This document shows, in pieces, positions 25,317 through 37,530 of a stretch of DNA of 64,000 nucleotides. This stretch comes from Prosopocoilus inquinatus (Eukaryota > Arthropoda > Insecta > Coleoptera > Lucanidae). The position numbers were made by a program, and so were the translations under genes. Every line of letters starts with the position of its first letter. The stretch's first letter is position 1. The notes below the pieces were generated by a model. It was given only the letters and a program-made list of their open reading frames with translations. It had not been told where the DNA came from and searched no databases. Location of the stretch: contig CM069876.1 in the NCBI GenBank assembly GCA_036172665.1, forward strand, positions 40,641,001 to 40,705,000, read 5' to 3'.

Positions 25317-28300
25317 TACTTATTTTGAATCCTAATTCGAATTAGTAATGCTAAACAAAACAAAAACTACAAAATGCATAAATGTAAATAATATATACAG
25401 GGTTTCACAAATATGGTGTACCTAATTATCATCTGCGCGTTGTAAGTTATCGTTTAATTACTAATTAACCTGTACGATGTGGGAAGCACCTAACTACGTA
25501 ATAGTGTGCATATTTTTGGAATTTATGAAAACTTGTATGGGTATTATCCCGAGTATTACATTTCTGGTGCTTTTATCCCTGTTTAATTATTCACCGTACA
25601 AAATGCGCTTCGCTTGTACTACGACAGTAATAATTACTTTAACTAATAATTTATAAACGAGCCCCAGTAGCGAAGTTAAATATTAACGTGTAATTATTGT
25701 AATGACTGGTAAGAAAAACGGGTGGGCGGGCGGGCGGGCGGCGGCCGCTCGGGGTTTACCCGGGGGGCAAGTGATGCAGAACGTGTTTAGTTATTAAAAA
25801 GCCACGGAAGGCAATAATTTCCCGATCAAATCCGAAGATTACTTGACGTGTTAACACTTTAGCATTGCACCACCACAATGGCATCATTGTACTAGACGAA
25901 TGGTGCAGACAATCGACGGCTGAAATGTATACGGTCCGGATTACGCATTCAATGAGTCTGCATTTCGATTTATGGCGACGATAGTTCATCGATTTGGTCG
26001 GTGGATAATGGCGATTTGCATATAAGGGATGAAGCTTCTGAAGTTTTTCATTTTTTTTTCTCGTCGGGCACAATGTGCCTATAATTATTTCAGCGGGTAT
26101 TAAAAATCTTCAGCTAAATATAGCCTCCCCGGTTTTATGTTGAGGCTGGGTTCGGAATTCAGCGCACGTTCCGGACTGTAAATAGTAAATGGAATCTGGA
26201 AACACGAGAAAATGCATTGTACGAGTGGCTGAAATTGTTTTTCGATTTATCGAATTTTTATCGGCGCTGAATTTATTTCGCACGACGAGCTTGGAAAATA
26301 AATATGTTTATTTATTGACTCCGTTCAAACAAGCTCGCGAATATATTAATGGACTCGTAAAATGTGCTTAATTTCTAATCTAATGAAACAGTTAGATTTA
26401 CTTGAGCCTTCATTGTCGTTTCAGAGTAACAGAATAAAATTAAATGAGAATGAACTTGTATGATTATAAAAAATAAAATAAAAATAAACAGTGTACCTAC
26501 GTACGTACAATTATTTTTAACGGTTGCTTCTTTTTATTTTAATTACTCCACGCTACACGACTTCCCCGTGCAAAACCCCCTATTAAATTACACATTCATA
26601 CAGACACACAGGAGCCCTAGAACAAAACGTTCCTTCTAATATAACCAACCAGTGAGGCAGTAATACACATATTATTATACACATAAAAAATAATATAGCG
26701 TCTAGGAACATTCGCGCCCCCACACAAACGTCCTTTATGCACTTGACGTATGGCCGGTGGTAATACATACATTGTGCGAATAAAATGCTAGAAAAGCCAG
26801 ATATAAAAGGCAATTTCTGCCAAGAGTCAATAACGGTCAGTTTACACGTCTCAATATAAGGGCCCACTAGAGTCCGAAGAAGTAATGAATACTATCGATC
26901 GGCGAGGCCAGGAAGGCATGAAATCGACTCGCAGGAAGCCCCTCACGCAGAACTAAATTAACGGAATGGGGTTCGGGGGGGAGAAGGAAGCTCCACTAAG
27001 TTAGTTTTGGGGTTAAAAATAACTAGACCTACTTAATTTCCTGAAACATCTAAACAAACTTGATTAATTTTAACATTTACAGATTTTTTGTTCAAAAGGA
27101 TGCTAAGAAGAATCAATCAAAAAGAGCTGAGGTTTTATAAAACTAATAAAAGAAAGAAACGCTACAGAAAGAGAAAATACGACGAGGCTTATTAAGAATG
27201 ATAAAACCAGACGAATGTAGAAAATAATAAGGGTTTTAAAAACAAGATGGGTTAAAGGAGTAAAATAAAATCATAAAAGGATTGGGAATGGTCCATCAAA
27301 TTCCAGCAAATAAATTCGACACCAAAGAATCAGATTATAAAGGCAGGAGTGAACTTGATACTTTATTTTGAGACCTAAGTATAGAAGTGAAACATTTTTA
27401 GTATAAAAAATAGTGAATGTTGTGATTGTTTAATTGTCTTTTGTATTTTTTAGTGCATCTCATTTCAGAATTTAAACTTTTTCTATTTTTTGTGGAATGA
27501 AAAGCATGATTCGTTTATAAAAGTCTGAAGAAAAGATAAATAAATATACAAATCAAGAAAGTAAATAAATTTGAGGTTATGCTACCGGCTATATTCACTG
27601 GTGTTTATGATTGCCTTTCTGAGAGGTGATTCTATAATAATTTGCTGCCGCCAAAAGCCCCTAAGCTTATTATATATTTTTATTTTTTGGAAAAATTGTA
27701 ACTGGAATGTGATTTCGCACGTAAAGTTTATGTGTGTTAATTATTTCCGTAATCTTTAAATCGTGTTATAAAAATCTAATCGAGACAATAGGTACGCATA
27801 CATAGGTTATAAAAAAAATAAGGAATCACTTTTATTATTTCAGCAAAGAAACCTCTAGAGAAAAATATGTTTTATGAAGTAAGAATCTTTCTTACGGGAA
27901 ACGAGAACGCCAAGATATTAGAACGTCTTCATTAAATAAAATCTCAACGAGTTTCCTCCCTTAAGATTATGTTTTTCTTATGGACACTGTGTATTTTGGA
28001 TTAAACTAGCATTTAAACATCGCGTTCATTTGTTTAATGAAAAATATTGATTGTCGGAAACGAAACCCATCCATCATGTCAAAGTTTAAGGTGAAACCTC
28101 CTTATTTGATCGACTGCGCTATCTTAAAGAGAGAGATAAGCAACAAGGGGGCTCTTGTCATCCAATCAGTTGCCCTTTCTTTGCTAAACTTTGAAAAGAA
28201 GACAGGCGCACACAATCACAATCACACTCTCAATTCAAATAACGAGAGACAGGAAAAAAAAGAGAGGGAACTTTGAATTATTAAAACCGCGAAGTGAATT

Positions 28301-29385
28301 ATGTTTGTTATCGTTTCGAACGAGTTCAGACGAGCTCCTGCCTGGCTTTTAACACAGAACATGTTTGAACATCAAACGTCTCCTTGCCGCTGCATTATTT
28401 CTTCGCGAAGCAATTTACGCCGTGAATTAAGACCGCGCAATAAGAGCTCTAGCAACCGTGGAAATATTTCGTTTCAATAAACTAAACAGTCGGAGTGGAA
28501 GGAAGGCCGGAGGAACAGCCTCGAAATGAAAATTTAATTAAAACGTAATCCATAAATAGATGAAATTTACTGTGCGGCGGAAATAAGTACTACTTGCATG
28601 TTGCTGTTACGACTACTCCTTGATTTTACAAGAAAAAAAAAATCCATCCATGTTTATTGCTTGGAATTTGGAATGACACATTACATCAAATATCCAGGAA
28701 GTTATTTTTTTTATTATTTTGGATTTTTTTGGATGAATTCTCTCAAAGGTCAATGCAAATATCTCGTTCTGTCTTATACTGGAGTCACAACTTTTGTGTT
28801 GAAATGCAAACGAGCCTTCCTTCCGTGACTTGTGTTACTATTATTATGAAGATTTCGACCGCAATGTGCTCTTCCTATCGCATCGATTGACCTAAATATG
28901 AGAGCTACTAACCTTTAGGTGCGTTGCTGCCGGTGCTTTACGCAATTGCTGCAGAATGCCAGGACCTAATCTGATGACTTTGTTGTGAATACGCCTCAGA
29001 AATACCTGTGCATGCGCCTGGCCCATTAATATTTATTAACTACGGCTATTTATTTATGGTATTATGGGTAGGTGCAGAGACGACCTTCGCAAAGTGTCGT
29101 CCGATGAATTTGCATTAGGTCTTTCAATTCTTTAGAAGATCTTTGTTTTATATCTATAGTAGTAAAAATACGAAATAAATAATTTGACAAAAAAGGTATT
29201 TCTTTTTATTTATAATTTTATTAAACAAGTCGGTTTTGTTAATTTGCTCAATTTGGCTACTAAACAACAATTCAATTCAATTTCATTTCCTTGGTGTTAT
29301 TCAGATAAATAATATTTTAAAATATTCCTAAGAAGAACCAATGGAAATGATCAAGAACTCTGTAGAAGCCTTCCATTTTCGATAA
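25317..29385. other. Non-coding DNA with CpG-rich islands
   Basis: A (GGGC)n stretch sits at about 25720-25748 beside a GCGGCCGC site. CpG-richer segments occur at about 25900-26020 and 28270-28600. Open frames of 60-105 codons show no domain. A CAGGGTTTCACAAATATGG-type repeat end is at about 25399. No gene supported. Confidence 0.4.
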
Positions 29386-32300
29386 TTGCTTATATTTCTT
29401 CTTCTTTTTCTTCTCTTTTCTTTTGCTCACATCTTCTCTTGTTTTCTGTTATCTTCTTCGTCTTCTTCTATTCTATTATCTTCTTCATCTTTCTATTATC
29501 TTCTTTGTCTTCTTCTTTTCTATTATATTCTTCTCCTCTCCAAGGGCAACTTGAACATTAATCTGATGATAGTACGGAGAGTAGTACAGTTTGCCTGTCT
29601 TCTCCTTCTTCCCATTGAGAGCCAAAACCCATTAAACTTTAACCCTTTTAATTTTCCCGTAGTTCTTCTACTTTTGAGATATCAACATCATTCATTTCGT
29701 ATATTGGCTGAGCTATTGTTCAATTTTTAGTTCTATTGAGACTTTCTTCATTCTATGGCAATTATATTTAATTATATAAGTCTTGCAGTTCTTCTCTACA
29801 ATCTTCTTCTACTTTGGAAGAGGCAAAAAAAAAACTTTTTTAACTCAATTTTTTTACGCTTTCATTGCTTTGATCATTGAACTTGTAGCCTTTGGGCATA
29901 CGCGTTTTAAAACGATTTGAGTCAGTCTGTCTCTTCTCCTTCTTCTTTTTCAAAGCCAAAAGAATTTGTTTATCCTTTTAGATGTTCTCATACTTTTGGC
30001 ATATGGAATATGAAGAGTCTTTCCATTTGTATATTGCCTGGACTTTTGTGAAAATTTTTGTTGAAAATTGGAAAATCGTAATACGTTTTTACGTAATTTG
30101 CTTTTTTTCTCTGTAATAAACAAGAACCAAGAATTTTTCAGTCTTTTAAATCTCCCGTAGGTTCCTTCCTCTTGCGATATGAAAGACCAATAACTCAATC
30201 CATCCCTTTGTGCTTGATCTGATCTGATCGTTTGAGTGCTTCTAATTTTCAAACGATTTCAGCCAGTCTGTCTGCTTCTCTTTTTCTTTTTGAGAGCCAA
30301 AAGAATTTGCTTATCCTTTTTGATGTCCATCAGATTCTCCTACTTTTGCCATATGGAATACGAAGAGTCTTTCCATTTTTATGTTGCCTGGACGTTTGTG
30401 AGTTTGTTGAAAATTGGAAATTCGTAATATATTTTTGCATAATTTGATTCTTTGTCTCAGTAATAATCTTCTTTCCTAGAACCAGAAAATGTTTACTCTT
30501 TTAAATCACCCATAGCTTCCTTCCTCTTGCGATCTAAAGGACCAATAATGTTTGCATCGCTTTGATATTTGGTCTGGTCATCGTTTGGGTACTCCTAATT
30601 TTCAAACGATTTTAGCCAATTCGTCTTCTTCTCCTTCTTTTTAAGAGAATACAAAAGATTAAACTAGAATTACTCTGTAACACTTATTTTAACAAATCAC
30701 ACTTTTATTATGTCGCCGTTTTAGCTCCGTGATGCTCGTTTTCTCCGATTCTAAATAAAAACTGTCCCGGCAGCGCCCGTTTTCGTTTTTATAGTGAATG
30801 CACTCGCTTTCAGATACGCGTGGAAGTCCAGAGTCTTCGCGTATGCTCGGGAATACTCCGCAGCTTTCCCGAAATTATTAAACCCTTTTCGCGAAGGCCA
30901 GCGAAGTACCTAAGTGCCCCAAACCAAACCTATAACAGTATGTAGTCTAGACCTAGACGATTTTTTTTAGAGTTTATTGAATGATTGAAGAATCTTATAA
31001 TTATAATAATATTTGAAAGAATAGTTTTTAAACTTTAAAACGGACACTGAGACTTTGCATGGAATACTCCACGTTTCACTATCGCTCCTGATAAAACGAC
31101 AGCGACAAATAGAATACTCCTTGCAAATTCATAGTCTCCGTTTTAAAGTTTAAAAACTATTCTTTCACATATTTCATCGCACAAGAGTCAACATCAAATA
31201 CTATAATATTCACATTATGTAAAACGCCTTTCTTCTCTGTAATAATCTTCTATCCAGGAATCAAAAGTTCTTTTACCATTATAAATCTTCCATAACTTTA
31301 TTCCTCTTATGGTATGAAAGATCGATAATTTTTCCGTCTTCTTCATGTTTGCTCTGATAGTCGATTGGGCCTTTTCAATTTTGAAACGATTTTGGACCAT
31401 CTACCTTCTCCTTCTCTTTGAGTGCCAAAAGAATTTGTTTACTTTAAATTACATTTTTCCTTATCTCCCTCTCTTTTGGAGGTACCAATGCTTTTTTCTA
31501 TTCGTCTCATTGCGCCAACTTCTTGAAAATTCAATAAGAATTTGTAATTCATAATTCTTTGGCGATTATAATATTGGTTTATCTTAGGTGACTTGCTTCT
31601 CTCTTTGGTCTTCTCTGTCTTCTTCTTCCTTGCAAAACCCAGAAATTTTTTTTGCACATTTAAATTTTCCTTAATTTCAAATCTTCTTCGCCAAAGCCAG
31701 AAAATTTTTTGCACATTTAAATATCTTCCTTAATTTGAAGCACCAACAATTTTTCCATCGCTTTCATAACTCTTCTGGTATTCGTTTCAATTAATAACGA
31801 TTTTACTCAGTCTATCTTGTCTCCTTCCTTCTTCTTTTTGAATGCCAAAAGAACTTCTAGTTCTCTTATTTTTTGAATTGTATATGAGTATTCTATTCCT
31901 AATATTTCGCTCACTTTTCTAGAATATATTCAGGAATCGAGCATTCTTAAGTCTGTAACGATTATAATAATCACATATTTTTTTTACTTGACTTGCTTTT
32001 CTTCTCTTTCTTCTTTTTCCCAAAACCAAGAGATTTTTTACTCATTTAAATCCCCCTTAGCTTTCTTCACGATCAGATATGAAGGACCAATATTTTTCCA
32101 GCGCTTTGGTCATTCAGCTGGTGGCTGTTCTGGTGTTTCTCGTTTTAAAACGATTTAACCCAATCTGTCTTCTGTTTTTCTTTTTGAGGGTCAACAAAAT
32201 ATGTATTTTTGTTCTATTAATTTCTCCTTTCCAGTTGAAATGTCAACTGTTGAACCTAAAGCCCCTTTTTTTTCTTCTGGATTTTGCTGAATAAGTCTTC
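29386..32300. repeat. Diverged tandem-repeat block, unit about 340 bp
   Basis: A module containing CAGTCTGTCT, then TTCTTTTTGAGAGCCAAAAG and AATTTG, recurs near 29925, 30260, 30612, 31395, 31805 and 32158. Between these, TTGCCTGGACNTTTGTGA and GTTGAAAATTGGAAA recur about 358 bp apart (30027 and 30385). The + strand is pyrimidine-rich. Open frames on both strands are repeats of the same unit with different breaks. The array is interrupted by unrelated DNA at about 30660-31200. No coding function supported. Confidence 0.75.
31018..31165. mobile_element. Foldback element with perfect 27-bp inner arms
   Basis: AGAATAGTTTTTAAACTTTA (from 31018, 27 bp in all) has its exact reverse complement at about 31140-31166. 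Pairing continues inward imperfectly through GGAATACTCC (31060) and its counterpart GAATACTCC (31112). The centre contains ACGTTTCACTATCGCTCC and, a little on, CTGATAAAACGACAGCGA. This layout is loosely reminiscent of the hammerhead-containing inverted arms elsewhere in the window, but the core is not intact. Confidence 0.6.
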
Positions 32301-34699
32301 AACGATGGTAATCTTCATGTACTTTTACGTGACTTGCTTCCAGATAAGTTCACGTGAGTAAGTGGGCAGGAAAGAACACATTCCAACGTTGTGCCATATC
32401 GTAAAAGTACATACACAGATTGCAGTGTCTTCGATGTGTATGTACACTCATTCCACATAGATTTTTTTTCATTATCCCTTATCATTTATCGTTTGCTTCG
32501 AAAGTATTTGTTCAACATTGCCTTTATCAAAGACAAAGAAATGAATCACGGAATTCTTTCTGACCTGGCAACAAATAAATCCGTGGGGATTTGCCTTGTT
32601 GGCCGTTTGTTGTTTAACCATTATCTAAAACTACCCGGCATTATCTGGCAGTTTAACGGGCGTTTTCGAAACGGAACGTCTCATTTCATGAGTCAATAAG
32701 TCACTGTGATGACACTCGTTCCTTGAGTCCGAACAAACAAACGATAACGTAAATCAAAAGAATTGCCGGGCGTTCACGGTAAAGTGAATACCTACTCCAG
32801 GCAGACGATATTTCATATCAGATATCGCATGCGAGAGGAGAACAACCCGACCGTTTTTGTGACATGTAACGATCCCGTTCCCTTTCGCGTCGCTTGCCAC
32901 GTCGGCGATGACGACGACGCCGACGACGACGAGGAAGATCATTTCCTAACAAGACCGGTTGCCTGGCTGGCTTCGACTTCCTCCACAGCGGAATGCAAAG
33001 CGCCGTGTGTTTCGGAACGGAAATTACCAGATAGAATCTTCGAATTTATACAAGAAAAACGTAGATCATTCTTACGTAATAGCTTCTGATAAGAGGACGT
33101 TCCTTACTGGCTGGAAATGACAGGACGTGATTGATAGCTTTTTACTGTGTTTGCTTTAGCTCTTATTACGTTGGGAATTTTTATTCATAGCAAGTTGCTT
33201 GTCCTTTAAACGAAGATCAATATTTACAGGGGTGTATCCATATGAAAAATTACATTCACATTCGAAAAATTTTAAATCGAAAATAAAACGAAATCAGCAA
33301 CGACTGTGCTGTGTTGTTGCAAAGAATACTCCTACCCCGTTATCTAATGAGTGCGAAGTCTTTGCTGACTTTGCGTTACGTTTTCACAAGCAGCATACGA
33401 TTATTATAAATTATTTTAAATTGCTTCTCCTAAAAATCTTATTTATTTTTTAACGTGACGATATCAAAAGTCCTTAAAGTATTCTGTTTGTTGAAGACGT
33501 TTCAGGACGATTTCCTTTTAAATAATAATTAAAAATAGCGTTCGCTTCCAACAAAGAGAAGCAAGAAACGTAAAGTCTCGGTTTTATTATTTCTCTAAAG
33601 GAAACGCCAAGCCCTCACTCTCCTGCTCCAGGTCTGAACTTGTTTTTCTTGAAACGATGATCCCTTAAAAGGATAATCCCGGTGTTTACGGCAGTTTTCA
33701 AGATTAGCAGATATTTCTTTAAGCGCGTGCTCGTCGTCCTTTTGTCCGGGCAAAAAAAAGAAGAAGCAAAAAAAATGCAAATTCGTCTTTGGATTTCTTT
33801 CGTCTGCAAAGGAGGATAACATCAAACCGCAAGTTCCTTTGAGGCCGACTGTGGTTGGTGAAAGATCCGATCGGCGGACGGGACACGTGACCGGATCCCG
33901 AAGCATAATCAACGCATATTAATATGAATTCCGCGAAGCGCAAACAAAGGAGAAAATTCAGCAAACAGGAGGAGATCATTTGCGGCGCGCGATTTATTCC
34001 GAAACATAAATTCTCCGGGGGGGCTTAGACCACCGACGCCGTGCGCTAATGCCGCAATCCCCAATAACAAGCAATGAGGATCGTAATAAACGCATCGAAC
34101 AAGCGGGAGAGAGAGTCGAAGACAAGAATTCGGAATTCCGTTGTTAACAATGAAGTTTAATACCCCGTGCTTTGTCAGACGTAAATTGCTGCTTTTTATG
34201 TTGGCCAGTTATTTTACTTTCGAAGGCAATAAAAGGAACTGCACATAAAATCCGGCAGTGCCTACGTTTTACTAACGTTTTATACCTATTCTAAAATATG
34301 TATAAATATTTAGTTAATGCAACAGCGTGTTTGTACAAGCTGCAAAGTATGTTGTTCTTACTTGCAGCGTATTGACTTTGATTAGAAAAAACAACTTTCG
34401 CAAACATAAATCACACTATTTATATCTTAACCTCAATATTCTTTTTTGAAATCAGACTAAATTCGTGCCAACTACAACAGAACATAATCACTTTGAAACT
34501 CCCTATTCACATACTTTTTAATTTATCATTAAACAGGACTTGCTTGAGATGTCATGCAACCGTTACAATGCGATACTAAACAAAATTTTACCCAAAAATA
34601 TACAGTGGCCAGATACGTACATATATCAGAGTCTACTCTATATCTAAGCAGATGCTAATCATATTTTAGTATACAAGATGACCTAAAGTCCTAGTAAGT
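32301..34699. other. Non-coding DNA with CpG-rich islands
   Basis: CpG-richer segments lie at about 32640-33010 and 33600-34200. A (GAC)n-like run at 32905-32936 creates an Asp/Glu-rich stretch in the + open frame 32763-33089. That frame has no recognisable domain and no splice support. Open frames at 33595-33979 (minus) overlap in three frames and are likewise unsupported. Confidence 0.4.
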
Positions 34700-35240
34700 C
34701 TCTTGGTGGGACTCAAACCTGTCCTTAATAACGGGGACGAGGTTGAGACAACACGAATGAGTTTCCGTCCTCCAGGGAGGGCATCACACAAAAACCGACA
34801 AAAAGTTGTCTAATTGAGGAAACCTCCCCCGATGTTCCTCGATAATACCTAAATTTGCACTGCGAAAATAGGGCAGAGCTCCCTCAAATACGACCACCAG
34901 GTCCTGAGGACACCACAACAACGACTGCCTCCTCCAGGCATGTCGCAGATTTATAAAAGCAAATATGGCCTTACCCTAGTGAAGGAAGGCGGCAATGAAT
35001 CGAAATCATCATGACATCAACCAGGTGTAGGATGACGTAAAGAGGACCAATGACATGAAATGTCAAATATGAACGCAATTTAATCTTTCCGTCGGAATAA
35101 TAAGTGGACAAAAAATTGTAAATCGCAGAATCATATAACACAGAAACATTACCGGATTTTATGATCGCGTCAACGTCTAGAACAAACATTTAATCTGGTT
35201 CTCAAAATTCTGAAACGCAGCTGCAGACGCTTGCAAAAAA
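34700..35240. repeat. Dispersed repeat, copy 1
   Basis: This shares long stretches with 40205-41260: ACGAGGTTGAGACAACACG against ACGAGGCTGAGACAACTCG, and TAAGTGGACAAAAAATTGTA in both. The minus strand at about 34706-34725 has GGTTTGAGTCC, close to a Pol III B box. In the shared minus-strand frame, the differences between the copies are almost all amino-acid changing, which argues against a conserved protein. Family unknown. Confidence 0.65.
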
Positions 35241-35997
35241 TTGTGAAATCAATGCTAAGAATAATCACGAGGGTTTGTTTTGAAAGTATAGCCTTAGTGA
35301 AAAAAATTCCCCCTTGTAGACGGGCAAGCAAACACACAAGCACGTAAACCAAAACAAAATAAAAACGCCAACTAAAATTTATCAAATATTTTTGTTTGCC
35401 TTTGTTTTCGTGACTTAGATTTTGTAGAAGAACATTACTTTTATCGCTCAGTGTAACCGTACACTTCAGCAAGTACGTCTTATTATACTAGTTTTAAAAT
35501 CCTCAATTTTTTTTCAGTTCCGCCCATTTCAAATAGTTTAAAAAATTTTACAACCTCTATATATGTATAATTAAGAAAAACATACAAATTATACTTGGAT
35601 AAACTATAAATAATATAAATTACTTCAAAGTGAAAACAAAACAAACAAAATTGGCAGAAGAAAGTCAAGATTCTCAATAACTATATTAATTCATGATCAT
35701 CTTTGCCAATTACTTCATCATTGGTTTCCAGTCATCTGCCTTTTACCTTACCTTTTAGTGTTTCGTCGAACGTTTGTATTTTATTTTATTTTGAAATCTA
35801 CTCTGTGAACGTCTACTTTACTAACTTCGTTAAGTACAATGACACGTCAGACATAAGTTCAACTCACGTTTAACCAATTTAAATTAGTTTTATCTTCTCA
35901 GAAGTGGGAACACTGAGAACAATGAGGTTCCCATTTGAAATTAGCGTATATTTGTCACTGAGTTTCGTTCTGTTGCATTCGATTTTGGCTTGCTTCT
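35241..35997. other. Non-coding DNA, no gene seen
   Basis: Short minus-strand open frames only (35170-35472, 35483-35677), hydrophobic by base composition and without recognisable domains. Confidence 0.45.
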
Positions 35998-36580
35998 CTT
36001 GGTGGATATCATGAGTTCACGACGGAGTCACGTGGGCAAAAACCATTTGTGATGACCCCTGTAGATGATTTTTGGAAAGATTCGATCATTTCCATGCGTT
36101 CACAAGGGAGCCACGTGAATTGAAATTATTTCTGATGTCCCTGTAGGTGGTTTTTGGAGATATTCGATAATTTTCCCGCGTTCATGGTGGAGTCAGGTGG
36201 ACTTAATCATTTCTGATGTCCTGTATATAATTTTTGGAAAGATTTGGTCATTTTCATACGTTCACGGTGGAGTCATGGGGATTGAATTCATTTTTGATGT
36301 CCCTGTAGATGATTTTTGGAAAGATTCGATCATTTTCATGCGTTCACAAGGGAGCCACGTGAATTGAAATTATTTCTGATGTCTCTGCAGATGATTTTTG
36401 GAAAGATTTGATCATTCTCATACGTTCACGACGAGTCCTGTGGATTGAATTCATTTCTGAAGACCCATGTAGATGGTTTGGAAAAATTTGATCATTTCCA
36501 TGCGTTCACGGCGGAGTCACGTGTGTTGAAATCATTTCTGAAGCCCCAGTAGATGATTTTTAGAAAGATTTGATAATTTA
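35998..36580. repeat. Minisatellite, 7 units of about 82 bp
   Basis: The anchor GTTCAC (once GTTCAT) starts at 36015, 36098, 36180, 36260, 36342, 36424 and 36504, a spacing of 80-83 bp. Each unit carries a form of GGAGTCACGTG, ATTTCTGATG and TGTAGATGATTTTTGGAAAG. Units 2 and 5 share ACAAGGGAGCCACGTGAATT, so they are closer to each other than to their neighbours, as expected from a higher-order duplication of about three units. Confidence 0.85.
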
Positions 36581-37024
36581 ATTTAATTACTTAAAACTTA
36601 TTTGAAAGTTGTAACGATTAATCTAATAAGTCGCTGTCATCTAGCAAAAATTTGTTCTTTTTCTAATTCTGCCATTACGCCTAGGGATTGTAACCGGTAA
36701 ACCTATTTACCGGTTTTACCAGTTATTTTCCAAATATTTTAACGGTAATTCGGTAAATTGCAAAGAGCTTACAGGAAATACACTGAAGTTGATAGCATTC
36801 AATAATTACCAACCACTAACTATGCCGTCTGTCGCAAAATATAATTTTCTTTGTATTGTTTATAGTGTTATGTTTATCATCTTGTATTTATAATTTATTA
36901 AACAGGAAAAGTTTTAGTTATTTCGGCGACTCCTTCTTTCTTTCCTTCATGGAAAGTAAAATTGTTTATTAATATTTCTAGTTTTCCATACTGGAGGAGC
37001 AAAAATTATATCGAATAACTCTCG

Positions 37025-37530
37025 TATATCCTCATTTTTCCGAGTTACATCTCATAATAAAATTGTAGAGTAAATAGTCCTTTGTATTTTTGATCAAATG
37101 GATAAACAAATAGTTTACCCCCCTTTCTTTAAAAAAATGTCATTCTTTTCATTTTCTTTTCCTTTTTTTTCATTTTCTTTTGCTTTTTTAGTGAAAACAT
37201 GTTGTTTTGTTATCTTTTTGATTGCACAGGATGGTTCTTGAAAACTATTTCATTTATTCAACAATTATTAAATTATTGAATGTTAAATTCAACTATACAA
37301 GGTGTGTCACATACAATTACAATCAACTACGATTATTAACAGCTTCCGTGTGAATTGAAAATTGCAATCTAGCAGACTCTCTAATTAATTTTCTTCAAAA
37401 AACTTCAGCGTTTAGGTTCAGACATGTTCTGACATGTGTTGCATCATCTACAATTAAGGCCACGCATTCAAAATGTTGTTTAAACTTGATATTAAGCGGT
37501 AAGTTATGTGAAACAGAATTTGTACTTGCA
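37025..37530. repeat. Dispersed repeat, copy 1 of a pair
   Basis: This region and 43645-44050 share AAATGTCATTCTTTTCATTT and the end-like AACTATACAAGGTGTGTCAC (37285; CAGGGTATGTCAC at 43870), plus CTTCAGCGTTTAGG / CTTCAACATTTAGG. Both copies are non-coding. Confidence 0.6.

Noticed and set aside
32763..33089. 108-codon open frame with an acidic run
   Set aside because: The Asp/Glu stretch comes from a GAC-type microsatellite; no domain and an overlapping minus-strand frame.
34971..35189. Minus-strand frame similar to one at 41015-41257
   Set aside because: The similarity is DNA-level repeat homology; the differences are mostly amino-acid changing, so no protein constraint is visible.
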